Part shown: positions 1-7,207 of the stretch, in pieces
Layout: every line of letters starts with the position of its first letter
Position numbering within the stretch: position 1 is the first letter of the stretch
Assembly: GCF_003589925.1 (NCBI RefSeq)
Contig: NZ_CP032382.1
Span: 1,736,001 to 1,800,000 of the forward strand
Source: Chryseolinea soli
GTDB lineage: Bacteria > Bacteroidota > Bacteroidia > Cytophagales > Cyclobacteriaceae
Direction of reading: 5' to 3'
DNA length: 64,000 nucleotides
Notes under the pieces: generated by a model
What the model was told of the DNA's origin: nothing
What the model saw: only the letters and a program-made list of their open reading frames with translations
The model's database searches: none
Position numbers and translations under genes: made by a program

Positions 1-21
1 TATTCTTTACTGTATTACAAG

Positions 22-2100
22 ATGAAAACGAACAGACAAATACGAAATATAGGGATCATGGCCCACGTCGACGCGGGCAAGACCACCGTTACCGAACGCA
101 TACTTTATTATACCGGCATGATCCATAAAATGGGAAGTGTCGACGAAGGAAACACCACGATGGACACCGATCCGCAGGAAGCAAAACGCGGCATCACCAT
201 TTCGTCGGCGGCCATCACCACCTATTGGGAAATGAATGGCGCGTCGTACCAGATCAACCTGATCGATACGCCTGGGCACGTTGACTTCACGGCGGAAGTA
301 GAACGCTCGCTGCGTGTGCTCGATGGCGCCGTGGCGGTGTTTTGCGCGCGATCGGGCGTGCAACCACAGTCGGAAACCGTTTGGCACCAGGCCGATAAGT
401 ATGGTGTGCCGCGCATCATCATGGTGAACAAGATGGACCGGCAAGGTGCCGATTTCATCCGGGTCGTAAACGAGATCCATGAAAAGCTCAACGTGGTGGC
501 TGTGCCGGTACAACTGCCGCTTGGCGCGGAGGATTCTTTTAGCGGCGTGATCGATCTTATCGGATGGAAAGCGCTGCAATGGAACAACGCCGATGGAAAA
601 TCCTTCGAGGTGACGGACATTCCAGCGACGATGCTGGAATTGGCTGGTCATTGGAGGCAAAACCTCCTCGAGCAACTGGCGCTGGTGGATGAGACGATCT
701 TCTCCAAGTTTACCGCATCCATGTCGGTGACCGAAGACGAGATCCGAAGGGCGCTGCGAAGCGCTACGCTGTCGTTACAAGTAACGCCAGTGTTGTGTGG
801 AGCGGCCTTCCGCAACAAGGGTGTGCAACCTTTGCTGGATGCCATTGTAAACTATTTGCCCGCTCCTGCGGACGTTGCCACGATAACCGGAATTGATCCC
901 GAAAATCGTCAGGCAATGAAACGCAACACGGATTTGGATGCGCCGTTGACGGCCCTGGTGTTCAAGGTCATTGCCGACGACTATGTAGGCAAACTCGTGT
1001 TGGTGCGTGTGTACTCGGGTTTCCTGGAAAGCGGACAACACGTGCTGAACAGCCGCACCGGCAAAAAGATGCGCATGAGCCGCTTGCTCAGAGTTCTTTC
1101 CGACAGGTTCGAACCCGTCGAGACACTCCAGGCCGGCGACATCGGTGCCTTGATGGGATTGAAAGACGCTCGTACAGGCGATACGTTGTCTGATCCTTTG
1201 CATCCCTTGCAACTGGAGAGCATGGACTTTCCTGCGCCGGTGATTGGCTTTGCCATTGAAGCAAAATCGACCGCCGATTCCAACAAACTGGGTGAGGCCT
1301 TGTCGAAGGTGGTGGAAGAAGATCCGACGTTGAGCGTCGAGGTCGATCCGCAATCGGGACAAACTGTCCTGAAGGGCATGGGCGAACTTCATTTGGAAGT
1401 GGTGCTGGAGAAGCTGGCGTCGCGCTACGATGTGATCGTCAACAAAGGCGAACCACGCATTGCCTATCGCGAAATGCTGACCCAAGCCGTTGTGCACCGC
1501 GAGGTGTTCAAAAAACAAAATGGTGGCAGTGGAAACTTTGCCGAAATCCATTTTGAATTGATCCCCACCGCGGAAGGCGCGTCAGGATTGGAGTTCGTGA
1601 ACGATGCGAAAGGCGGGGCCATTCCACGGGAATTTATTTCTTCGGTGAAGAAAGGTTTCGAAGAGGGCATGCGCAATGGCGTGTTGGCCGGCTACCCCGT
1701 TGAGGCCATGAAGGTGCGCCTCTTCGACGGCGCGATCCACCCGAAGGACTCGCACGCGCAGGACTTTGAAATGGCCGCATGGCTGGGCTTCAAAGAAGCT
1801 GCCCGAAAAGCATCGCCGAAGCTGCTCGAGCCGCTCATGCGTGTTGACGTTCTGACACCGGAAGAATACACCGGCGCGGTAACGGGCGACCTGAACCGGC
1901 GACGGGCGATCATCCGTGGCATCCATGCCAAAGCAAATGTTCAATGGATCGATGCCGAGGTTCCATTGGCTGGTCTGTTCGGGTACGTCACCGCGCTGCG
2001 AACTCTTTCCTCCGGAAGGGCATCTGCTTCGTTGACGCTGAGCCGGTACCAACCGGTTCCCGGCAACATCGCCGGGCAGATCCTGGCAAAGGAAATGTGA
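22..2100 (+). CDS. fusA: Elongation factor G (paralog)
   Basis: Translational GTPase acting on the ribosome in translocation or, for some paralogs, ribosome recycling. It has 692 residues, the normal EF-G length. G1 AHVDAGKT (14-21), switch I RGITI (56-60), G3 DTPGH (82-86) and G4 NKMD (136-139) are intact and are followed by a full domain II-V region. None of rpsL, rpsG or tuf, the usual neighbours of the housekeeping fusA, lies next to it, so I infer a stand-alone second EF-G. The start ATG leads directly into the conserved N-terminus. A strong hairpin terminator follows the stop. Confidence 0.93.
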   Translation: MKTNRQIRNIGIMAHVDAGKTTVTERILYYTGMIHKMGSVDEGNTTMDTDPQEAKRGITISSAAITTYWEMNGASYQINLIDTPGHVDFTAEVERSLRVLDGAVAVFCARSGVQPQSETVWHQADKYGVPRIIMVNKMDRQGADFIRVVNEIHEKLNVVAVPVQLPLGAEDSFSGVIDLIGWKALQWNNADGKSFEVTDIPATMLELAGHWRQNLLEQLALVDETIFSKFTASMSVTEDEIRRALRSATLSLQVTPVLCGAAFRNKGVQPLLDAIVNYLPAPADVATITGIDPENRQAMKRNTDLDAPLTALVFKVIADDYVGKLVLVRVYSGFLESGQHVLNSRTGKKMRMSRLLRVLSDRFEPVETLQAGDIGALMGLKDARTGDTLSDPLHPLQLESMDFPAPVIGFAIEAKSTADSNKLGEALSKVVEEDPTLSVEVDPQSGQTVLKGMGELHLEVVLEKLASRYDVIVNKGEPRIAYREMLTQAVVHREVFKKQNGGSGNFAEIHFELIPTAEGASGLEFVNDAKGGAIPREFISSVKKGFEEGMRNGVLAGYPVEAMKVRLFDGAIHPKDSHAQDFEMAAWLGFKEAARKASPKLLEPLMRVDVLTPEEYTGAVTGDLNRRRAIIRGIHAKANVQWIDAEVPLAGLFGYVTALRTLSSGRASASLTLSRYQPVPGNIAGQILAKEM

Positions 2101-2109
2101 GCTTGATCA

Positions 2110-2139
2110 ACAGGCCTTCGAAAGGAGGCCTGTTTTTTT
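2110..2139 (+). terminator. Rho-independent terminator of fusA
   Basis: Perfect 8-bp stem ACAGGCCT/AGGCCTGT, extended by two pairs that close a GAAA tetraloop, followed by seven T residues. It begins ten bases after the fusA stop codon. Confidence 0.92.
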
Positions 2140-2219
2140 GCCCTGTTTAAGGCGCACTTAAATCAATGAATTTTTACAATTCCTCCTATCGCTTCGAGCA
2201 TAATTTTACAATAAAAAAA

Positions 2220-2642
2220 ATGAAAACGATTCGAATCACCGCGATCGCGATGGCCTTGTTCAGTTGCCTTCTCGCTTTCGCTCAACAACCTTCATCCATT
2301 GCAAGTCAAACGTCAAAAACAAAAGCCATGAAACAGATCTTCATCGACAAATTCGTCCTCCCGGAAAATGCAAAAGCAGAATTCTTTCAACGCATGAACT
2401 ATAACCGCACATTCCTCAAAACCCAACCTGGATTTATCAGCGACGCGGCCTATGAACGCACCGACGAGCAGGGGAACCTGGTCGTTGTGACGGTGGCGGT
2501 TTGGGAAAGCGAGGATGCCATCGCCAAGGCAAAGGCCGCTGTGCAGAATGAATACAAGCGCATCGGATTTAACATGCCCGCCATGCTAGAGCGATTAAAG
2601 ATCACGATCGAACGGGCCACGTACCACGAAATTGGGGAGTAA
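2220..2642 (+). CDS. Secreted antibiotic-biosynthesis-monooxygenase (ABM) domain protein
   Basis: 140 residues. The N-terminus MKTIRITAIAMALFSCLLAF followed by AQQ is a signal peptide, so the ATG at 2220 is preferred over an in-frame ATG at 2166 that would add 18 polar residues before it. The mature part (from about residue 40) has the ABM ferredoxin-like pattern: a beta strand KQIFIDKFVLPE, a 'TQPGF' turn and VVTVAVWESEDAIAKAK. ABM proteins include small haem- or quinone-active monooxygenases, but the family is broad and the substrate cannot be read here. A perfect 14-bp hairpin follows the stop. Confidence is good for the fold and low for any reaction. Confidence 0.75.
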   Translation: MKTIRITAIAMALFSCLLAFAQQPSSIASQTSKTKAMKQIFIDKFVLPENAKAEFFQRMNYNRTFLKTQPGFISDAAYERTDEQGNLVVVTVAVWESEDAIAKAKAAVQNEYKRIGFNMPAMLERLKITIERATYHEIGE

Positions 2643-2647
2643 ATAAA

Positions 2648-2680
2648 TAAGTATCCCAGGCATTCCGCCTGGGATACTTA
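2648..2680. terminator. Strong hairpin, likely terminator of the ABM gene
   Basis: Perfect 14-bp inverted repeat (2648-2661 with 2667-2680) around a 5-nt loop ATTCC, starting six bases after the stop. It is followed by CCTTTT on the plus strand, so the T tract is weak but the stem is very stable. Confidence 0.8.
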
Positions 2681-2764
2681 CCTTTTGAAATACAGATGTC
2701 CTTTACATCTCGTGCAAAAACGTTGGCCTTAGAACTTAAAATTGGAAAGCAAAAAGCACTCTGG

Positions 2765-2788
2765 ATCCTGTGAAAGCAGGATTTTTTT
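2765..2788 (+). terminator. Short hairpin with T7 tract ahead of the arsR promoter
   Basis: Stem ATCCTG/CAGGAT (6 bp) with loop TGAAAG and a run of seven T. It lies about 110 bases upstream of the ArsR gene and has no gene of its own, so it may insulate the arsR promoter from upstream read-through. Confidence 0.5.
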
Positions 2789-2840
2789 ATTTGGCCCGGG
2801 CAACATTTCGTTGCGGCCTGTCAAAAAATCCATCAAAATA

Positions 2841-2889
2841 TTTGCGTAACCGAACGGTTTCATTATGTTTGTAACCGATCGGTTACAAA
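2841..2889 (+). promoter_or_regulatory. arsR promoter overlapped by two operator copies
   Basis: A -33 TTTG (2841-2844) and a -7 box TATGTTTG (2864-2871) are separated by 19 bp and match the Bacteroidota consensus. A perfect 22-bp palindrome at 2868-2889 (half-site TTTGTAACCGA) overlaps the end of the -7 box and the expected start point. A second copy, matching 14 of 16 core positions (GTAACCGA, then ACGGTTTC), sits at 2846-2861 between the two promoter boxes. The copies are 25 bp apart in the same register. Inference: autorepression by the ArsR protein encoded 10 bp downstream. Confidence 0.8.
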
Positions 2890-2899
2890 TAAAAAAATC

Positions 2900-3238
2900 A
2901 TGCGCAGAGACGTATTTCAGGCCATTGCGGATCCCACGCGGCGGCAGATCATCAACATGATCGCCCATAAGCAGTTGAACATCGACGCCGTGGCCGGAAA
3001 TTTTGATGTGAGCCGCCCGGCCATTTCCAAACACATCAAGATCCTTACCGAATGTGGACTGGTGGTGATCCACCAGCAGGGACGCGAGCGTTTTTGCGAG
3101 GCGCGGTTGGAAAAATTGAACGAGGTGTCGGATTGGGTTGAGCAATACAGGAAGTTCTGGAACACCAGACTGGACGCGCTGGAGAGCTATCTCAAGGAAC
3201 TACAAGCCAAAAAAACAAAGCGGACGCGAAAGAAATGA
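2900..3238 (+). CDS. ArsR-family transcriptional regulator
   Basis: 112-residue winged-helix repressor of the SdpR-like ArsR subgroup. The opening VFQAIADPTRRQIINMI and the recognition-helix stretch FDVSRPAISKHIKIL are diagnostic, followed by the wing and a C-terminal basic helix. No metal-binding cysteine pair is seen, which is usual for the ArsR proteins paired with AHSA1 proteins. It is followed after 64 bp by a double AHSA1-domain gene, a very common pairing. The promoter carries a perfect palindrome that is probably its own operator. Confidence 0.9.
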   Translation: MRRDVFQAIADPTRRQIINMIAHKQLNIDAVAGNFDVSRPAISKHIKILTECGLVVIHQQGRERFCEARLEKLNEVSDWVEQYRKFWNTRLDALESYLKELQAKKTKRTRKK

Positions 3239-3302
3239 CGCGTTGCAGCGGTTTAAAAAGAAGATACAAGACCTCATATTCTCCATTCAAAAAGAAAAAA
3301 TC

Positions 3303-4214
3303 ATGGCACAAAAAAATGAACTCATTCACGAGCCCGTAAGCAGCGAGCTCGTGATCACCCGGCTCATTGCCGCCCCGCGTGCATTGACCTTCAAAGCGTG
3401 GACAGACCCCAAGCATCTTGCGCAATGGTGGGGTCCCAAAGGCTTTAGTGCTCCCGTTTGCCGGATGGATCCGCGCCCCGGTGGCGCCATTTATATTGAG
3501 ATGCGCGGCCCGGATGGCGTGCAGTTTCCTATCCAGGGCACCGTGCGCGAAGTGGTGGTCCCGGAGAAATTTGTGTTTGTCACCACCGGCTTCGAAGATG
3601 CGCAAGGCATTCCTCAAGTGGAAATACTCAACACAGTGACCTTCGCTGAAGAGCAAGGCAAAACCCGGCTCACGCTCCGTGCGTCTGTGCTCCGCGCCAC
3701 ACCCGAAATGGCCGAGTCCATCGCGGGCATGGAAGAAGGTTGGACTCAAAGCCTGGAACGTTTCGAAACGCTTGTTCCGGGTTTGCTGGCACCGGTAGTG
3801 TGCGAGCGCACCTTCCATGCTCCGATCGCCACGGTGTGGAAGGCCATCACGAATGTGAACGATATGAAGCAGTGGTATTTCGACCTCGCCGAGTTCAAAC
3901 CGGAAGTTGGTTTCACGTTTGAGTTCACGGCGGGCTCTCCCGAAAAAACCTATCTGCATCGTTGCAAGGTCGTGGAAGTCGTGCCTGGAAAAAAGCTGAG
4001 CTATAGTTGGGAGTATCCCGGCAACGAGGGTTTGTCGTACGTGACGTTCGAGTTGTTTGATGAGAACGGTAAAACCAAACTGAAGCTCACGCACGAAGGC
4101 GTGGAGACTTTCCCGTCGAAGGAAAATGCAGACTTCGCCAAGTCGAGCTTTACACAAGGTTGGAACGAGATCATCAATACGATGTTGAAAAACTTCCTGG
4201 AACCTGCATCCTGA
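3303..4214 (+). CDS. Tandem AHSA1/SRPBCC-domain protein
   Basis: 303 residues made of two START-like (AHSA1, Aha1-C) domains, about 10-150 and 158-300. Each opens with the same kind of strand, VITRLIAAPRALTFKAWTDP in the first and CERTFHAPIATVWKAITNV in the second. The first has the 'WWGPKGF' signature; the second ends with the typical TQGWNEIINTMLKNFL helix. The fold makes a hydrophobic cavity, but the ligand is unknown. Such genes usually sit behind an ArsR regulator, as here, and are probably under its control. The ATG at 3303 fits the domain start; an upstream in-frame ATG at 3138 lies inside arsR. Confidence 0.85.
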   Translation: MAQKNELIHEPVSSELVITRLIAAPRALTFKAWTDPKHLAQWWGPKGFSAPVCRMDPRPGGAIYIEMRGPDGVQFPIQGTVREVVVPEKFVFVTTGFEDAQGIPQVEILNTVTFAEEQGKTRLTLRASVLRATPEMAESIAGMEEGWTQSLERFETLVPGLLAPVVCERTFHAPIATVWKAITNVNDMKQWYFDLAEFKPEVGFTFEFTAGSPEKTYLHRCKVVEVVPGKKLSYSWEYPGNEGLSYVTFELFDENGKTKLKLTHEGVETFPSKENADFAKSSFTQGWNEIINTMLKNFLEPAS

Positions 4215-4265
4215 TGCCCTGAACATGACGCGCGGTATCGCGGTGCAAGCAAAAAAAATAGAACC

Positions 4266-4502
4266 ATGCATACGATTATGTCAGAACCCAAAAGCGTAGA
4301 GGTTTTCAAAACGAATGTAAACGAGCGCGTGCATGCGCGGCAGCTCGTGGCGTTGCTCCAACAGCACTTCCCGGGCAGCCGCATCAATTTCGACCTCGAC
4401 GATTGCGATAAAGTGCTGCGGGTGGAAGGTCACAACCTTCGGGCCGGTAAGGTGATGGACCTGGTGCAGGAAAACGGATTTCATTGCCGGATCCTCGAGT
4501 AA
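4266..4502 (+). CDS. Small conserved-looking protein, unknown
   Basis: 78 residues (74 if the second ATG at 4278 is used). The pattern VEVFKTNV...QLVALLQQHF...INFDLDDCDKVLRVEG...GFHCRILE suggests a beta-alpha-beta-beta-alpha-beta fold like heavy-metal-associated domains, but it lacks a CxxC metal site. It lies 51 bp after the AHSA1 gene and before a strong terminator, so it may be the last gene of the arsR operon. I do not recognise a function. Confidence 0.65.
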   Translation: MHTIMSEPKSVEVFKTNVNERVHARQLVALLQQHFPGSRINFDLDDCDKVLRVEGHNLRAGKVMDLVQENGFHCRILE

Positions 4503-4528
4503 CTTCTGTTCTCGTTTGGATATCTATA

Positions 4529-4555
4529 GGGCTGCTCAGGATGAGCAGCCCTTTT
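4529..4555 (+). terminator. Rho-independent terminator
   Basis: Perfect 10-bp stem GGGCTGCTCA/TGAGCAGCCC with a 3-nt loop and TTTT. It closes the arsR-AHSA1-small-gene unit. Confidence 0.9.
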
Positions 4556-4668
4556 GCTTTGTGTCGCTGTTTCATTAAGGGAAGATTTGGGTCATCGTTG
4601 CACTTCAACGGCATTTTCAAATAAGAAAAATTTTGCTACTTTTATTTTCCACCTAAATCAATACCGTT

Positions 4669-5223
4669 TTGGAGTCCTCATCCGTTGATTCGCCAACTGA
4701 AACGTTGGTTTGTGAAAATTGTAAAGCCGTTAATTCAGCCACCCAAAAGTTTTGTTCGCGATGTAGTTTCCCGATTGGGGGAACGAGAGATGAACAGATG
4801 ATCTTCCGGAGCAACATCGCCGTCCGGACACGCCTGCTCAAAGAATCAGAGCGAGGCATCAGCACCTGCAAAAAATTGCTGTATGTATTGGCGGCGATAA
4901 ACCTCATCCTGGGACTCGTTGCCGGTTTTATGGCGGACGATTTTCCCACGATGATCTCCAGCATTTGTCTGGCCTTGCTCTTTCTCATCCTGACGGCCTG
5001 GGCCGATCGCAATCCCTTTGGCGCGATCCTAACGGCCTTCATTGTTTACCTCACGCTAAATGTGGTGGCCATTATTGACAATCCGGCGCTGCTGTTTCAA
5101 GGGTTATTATTCAAAATAATCTTCATCGTAGCGTTTGTAGGCGGCATCCGATCGGCCCGGCAAGCCGGGGTGCATCGGGCAGAACTGGAAAAATTAAAAG
5201 GCACCGGAATTGGAAACCACTGA
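4669..5223 (+). CDS. Zinc-ribbon membrane protein, TTG start
   Basis: 184 residues. An N-terminal zinc ribbon (CENC at 15-18, CSRC near 33) is followed by four hydrophobic segments at about 67-87, 92-110, 115-135 and 140-160, and a short cytoplasmic tail. The only start that keeps the zinc ribbon is TTG at 4669; the first ATG (4798) would delete it. The gene overlaps the next one by 14 bp. The function is unknown. The shared zinc-ribbon-plus-membrane design with the CPBP protease downstream suggests they act together. Confidence 0.7.
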   Translation: MESSSVDSPTETLVCENCKAVNSATQKFCSRCSFPIGGTRDEQMIFRSNIAVRTRLLKESERGISTCKKLLYVLAAINLILGLVAGFMADDFPTMISSICLALLFLILTAWADRNPFGAILTAFIVYLTLNVVAIIDNPALLFQGLLFKIIFIVAFVGGIRSARQAGVHRAELEKLKGTGIGNH

Positions 5224-5983
5224 GCCGCTCCCGGAGCCGATGCCGACTTGCCCAAATTGCCAGGGCATCGTTCAAGCAACCGACAACTTTTGTGGACACT
5301 GCGGCAATTCACTAGCCATCGCGAGCGATCGCGACCGGAAGGAAGATGTGTTTGACGTTCTCACGCCTACGTTGGCGTACTATTTTATAACGCTTGTGCT
5401 GCTGGGCATCTACAAGCTCACGTCCGTTTTCCCCGAGGGCTTCGAGGGCATCGTGATCATCACCGTCATTGACGTGGCCATCGTGATCGCGTTTTGGGGT
5501 AATTATTTTCAAACGCTCAAGCCGTTGTTTTCCTTACGAGGACTGAGTCTGACCGTCATGGCGCTCACCATATTGGGTGCGGTGGCGGGCAGTGTGGTGG
5601 TGTCGGTCGTGGCCAATTGGATCAATCTTTCCATCCAGGACGATGTGTTCTACAGCACGTATATGTTCCAGGACACCGCGTATCCCTTTTTATTATCCAC
5701 GCTCTTCATTGCCGTGCAGCCCGCGATTTTTGAAGAGGTCGCTTTCCGCGGATTTTTGTTTGACAATATCCTCAAAGTAACGCCCGGAAAAAGCACCGTC
5801 TACATCACCGGGTTTGTTTTTGCCATCATCCACCTCAACATCATCAGCCTGCTCTGGCTCGTCCCGCTGGGATTGGTGCTGGGCTTTTTAAGGGGTAAGT
5901 ATAATACGCTTTGGTATGGAATGATCGCTCACTTCACCTACAATTTTTCGATCACGGTGTTTGAGTTCCTGGGTTGGTTTTGA
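5210..5983 (+). CDS. CPBP-family intramembrane metalloprotease with N-terminal zinc ribbon
   Basis: 257 residues. A zinc ribbon (CPNC 14-17, CGHC 28-31) precedes a CPBP/CAAX-protease (Abi) membrane domain. The motif set is complete: EExxxR (E175, E176, R180), the second motif His208 in FAIIHLN, and HxxxN (H241, N245). The family cleaves within or near membranes; the substrate is unknown. The start is TTG at 5210, overlapping the previous gene; an ATG at 5240 just before the ribbon is an alternative that keeps both CxxC pairs. Consecutive TTG starts in an overlapping pair suggest tight coupling of translation. Confidence 0.85.
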   Translation: METTEPLPEPMPTCPNCQGIVQATDNFCGHCGNSLAIASDRDRKEDVFDVLTPTLAYYFITLVLLGIYKLTSVFPEGFEGIVIITVIDVAIVIAFWGNYFQTLKPLFSLRGLSLTVMALTILGAVAGSVVVSVVANWINLSIQDDVFYSTYMFQDTAYPFLLSTLFIAVQPAIFEEVAFRGFLFDNILKVTPGKSTVYITGFVFAIIHLNIISLLWLVPLGLVLGFLRGKYNTLWYGMIAHFTYNFSITVFEFLGWF

Positions 5984-6104
5984 TGCGGATCGTCCGTAAA
6001 TCAACATAAACGCAAAGCCACAAAGGACGCACTCCTATCTTGTCGCTCACTGAGAATCCTGTAGCGTACAGGAATTTCGCCAGCGGGTGGTTGAGCTATA
6101 AACT

Positions 6105-6503
6105 TTATTTAATCGCCGCCTTTCTTCTCTCCATTTGTAGCACTCTAATTTTCGTGTATCTAAACACATTTCCCGGATCAGCACCCTTTGTTGGCTTAAA
6201 GCCTTTCGGATAACCCTTTGTCAGTACAACTCGTCCTGTTACTTCAACTACGACGGGAAGATGCTCCCCGTCAAATAGAGTGTCTACTTTCATTAGGTTG
6301 TCATTGGACGGCTCTAAATAATAATAATCTTTGTTCTCTTTTTCCGTGTCTTCACTCCACTGTGCACACGTGCAAGAAATGACATTGTAATATAGTGTCA
6401 ACGTTTTCTCTGACTGGTTTTGGGGAATCCTTTTGTCAACTTTACGTTTTGTCTGTGCCAAACAAAACGTAAAAATTAGCAATGTAAAAAACAGGAATTT
6501 CAT
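6105..6503 (-). CDS. AT-rich orphan, predicted secreted protein
   Basis: 132 residues. The N-terminus MKFLFFTLLIFTFCLAQ is a signal peptide, which sets the start at 6503 rather than an upstream in-frame ATG at 6548. The mature protein has a CTC motif (VISCTCAQWSE) and a lysine-rich, beta-like body. I do not recognise the family. The gene is visibly richer in A+T than its neighbours and points against them, flanked by about 120 and 360 bp without other genes, so it may be a recent arrival. Confidence 0.55.
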   Translation of the reverse strand: MKFLFFTLLIFTFCLAQTKRKVDKRIPQNQSEKTLTLYYNVISCTCAQWSEDTEKENKDYYYLEPSNDNLMKVDTLFDGEHLPVVVEVTGRVVLTKGYPKGFKPTKGADPGNVFRYTKIRVLQMERRKAAIK

Positions 6504-6862
6504 TTTTGAGTGTTTATATAAAATGGCTACTAAACGCTTGACTTTCAATCACTACTTCATGAGGCGCATCGGAAGATACCTTTCTATTCGTGATTCCCGG
6601 TTAAGTTCCGGTGTACCTGGAAAGATCAAGTTACACTAAAATAAAGAATCCTAGATCAATTGCGAGCTCCGTATAGCTCAAGATCGTTGACCTTGAGCCT
6701 CGCGGTTCAATTATTTTAGCGCGAAGGCACCCTAAATTCGTTCGCTCATTGTACGAATGCGAACAATCCCGCCCATGAAAAACCGCGTTCCCACAAGCGC
6801 CATGCACATTTATAATCCTGGCACAAATTTTAATACTACGGATAGGAATTAATTATGGCCGC
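6504..6862. other. Intergenic region upstream of padR
   Basis: No convincing gene in 359 bp. Two inverted repeats are present: GCTCAAG/CTTGAGC at 6676-6698, and nested GTTCGC/GCGAAC and ATTCG/CGAAT arms at 6736-6764. The second, about 100 bp before the PadR gene, could be a regulator site. No clear TAnnTTTG box was found. Confidence 0.4.
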
Positions 6863-7207
6863 ATGAAAAAATTCCAGCTGGGCGAATTTGAAGAAGTTGT
6901 ATTGCTCACCGTGGGTGTGTTGTACCCCGATGCCTATGGCGTATCCGTCAAAAAAGAAATCGAAGAGCGCCTTTCGCGGAAGGTGAGTGTGGGCGCGCTT
7001 CAATCGGCACTCAAGCGATTGGAAGACAAAGGCTACCTGAAGTCGTCGGAGGGGGAGGCCACACAGGAGCGTGCCGGCCGCCCGAAACGCTACTTCACCA
7101 TCACGGCCCTCGGGCGCAAAGCCATGGAATACACCAAGCGCACGCGCGACGAGCTGTGGGCTGCTATTCCGAAGATGGCCTTACACCCGAAAATGACCGG
7201 CATATGA
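6863..7207 (+). CDS. PadR-family transcriptional regulator
   Basis: 114-residue winged-helix regulator. The core is LGEFEEVVLLTVGVLYPDAYG, then VSVGALQSALKRLEDKGYL (recognition helix and wing) and AGRPKRYFTITALGRKAM (the 'GRPRRYY.LT..G' wing typical of PadR). It lacks the long C-terminal dimerisation helix of classical PadR, as in the short forms that travel with FtsX permeases. Its stop overlaps the start of the permease by four bases (ATGA), so the two are translationally coupled, and the PadR protein probably controls the pair. Confidence 0.9.
   Translation: MKKFQLGEFEEVVLLTVGVLYPDAYGVSVKKEIEERLSRKVSVGALQSALKRLEDKGYLKSSEGEATQERAGRPKRYFTITALGRKAMEYTKRTRDELWAAIPKMALHPKMTGI

Noticed and set aside
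3138..3302. Longer N-terminus of the AHSA1 protein starting at 3138
   Set aside because: It overlaps arsR by 100 bp and adds a basic, non-conserved stretch before the domain.
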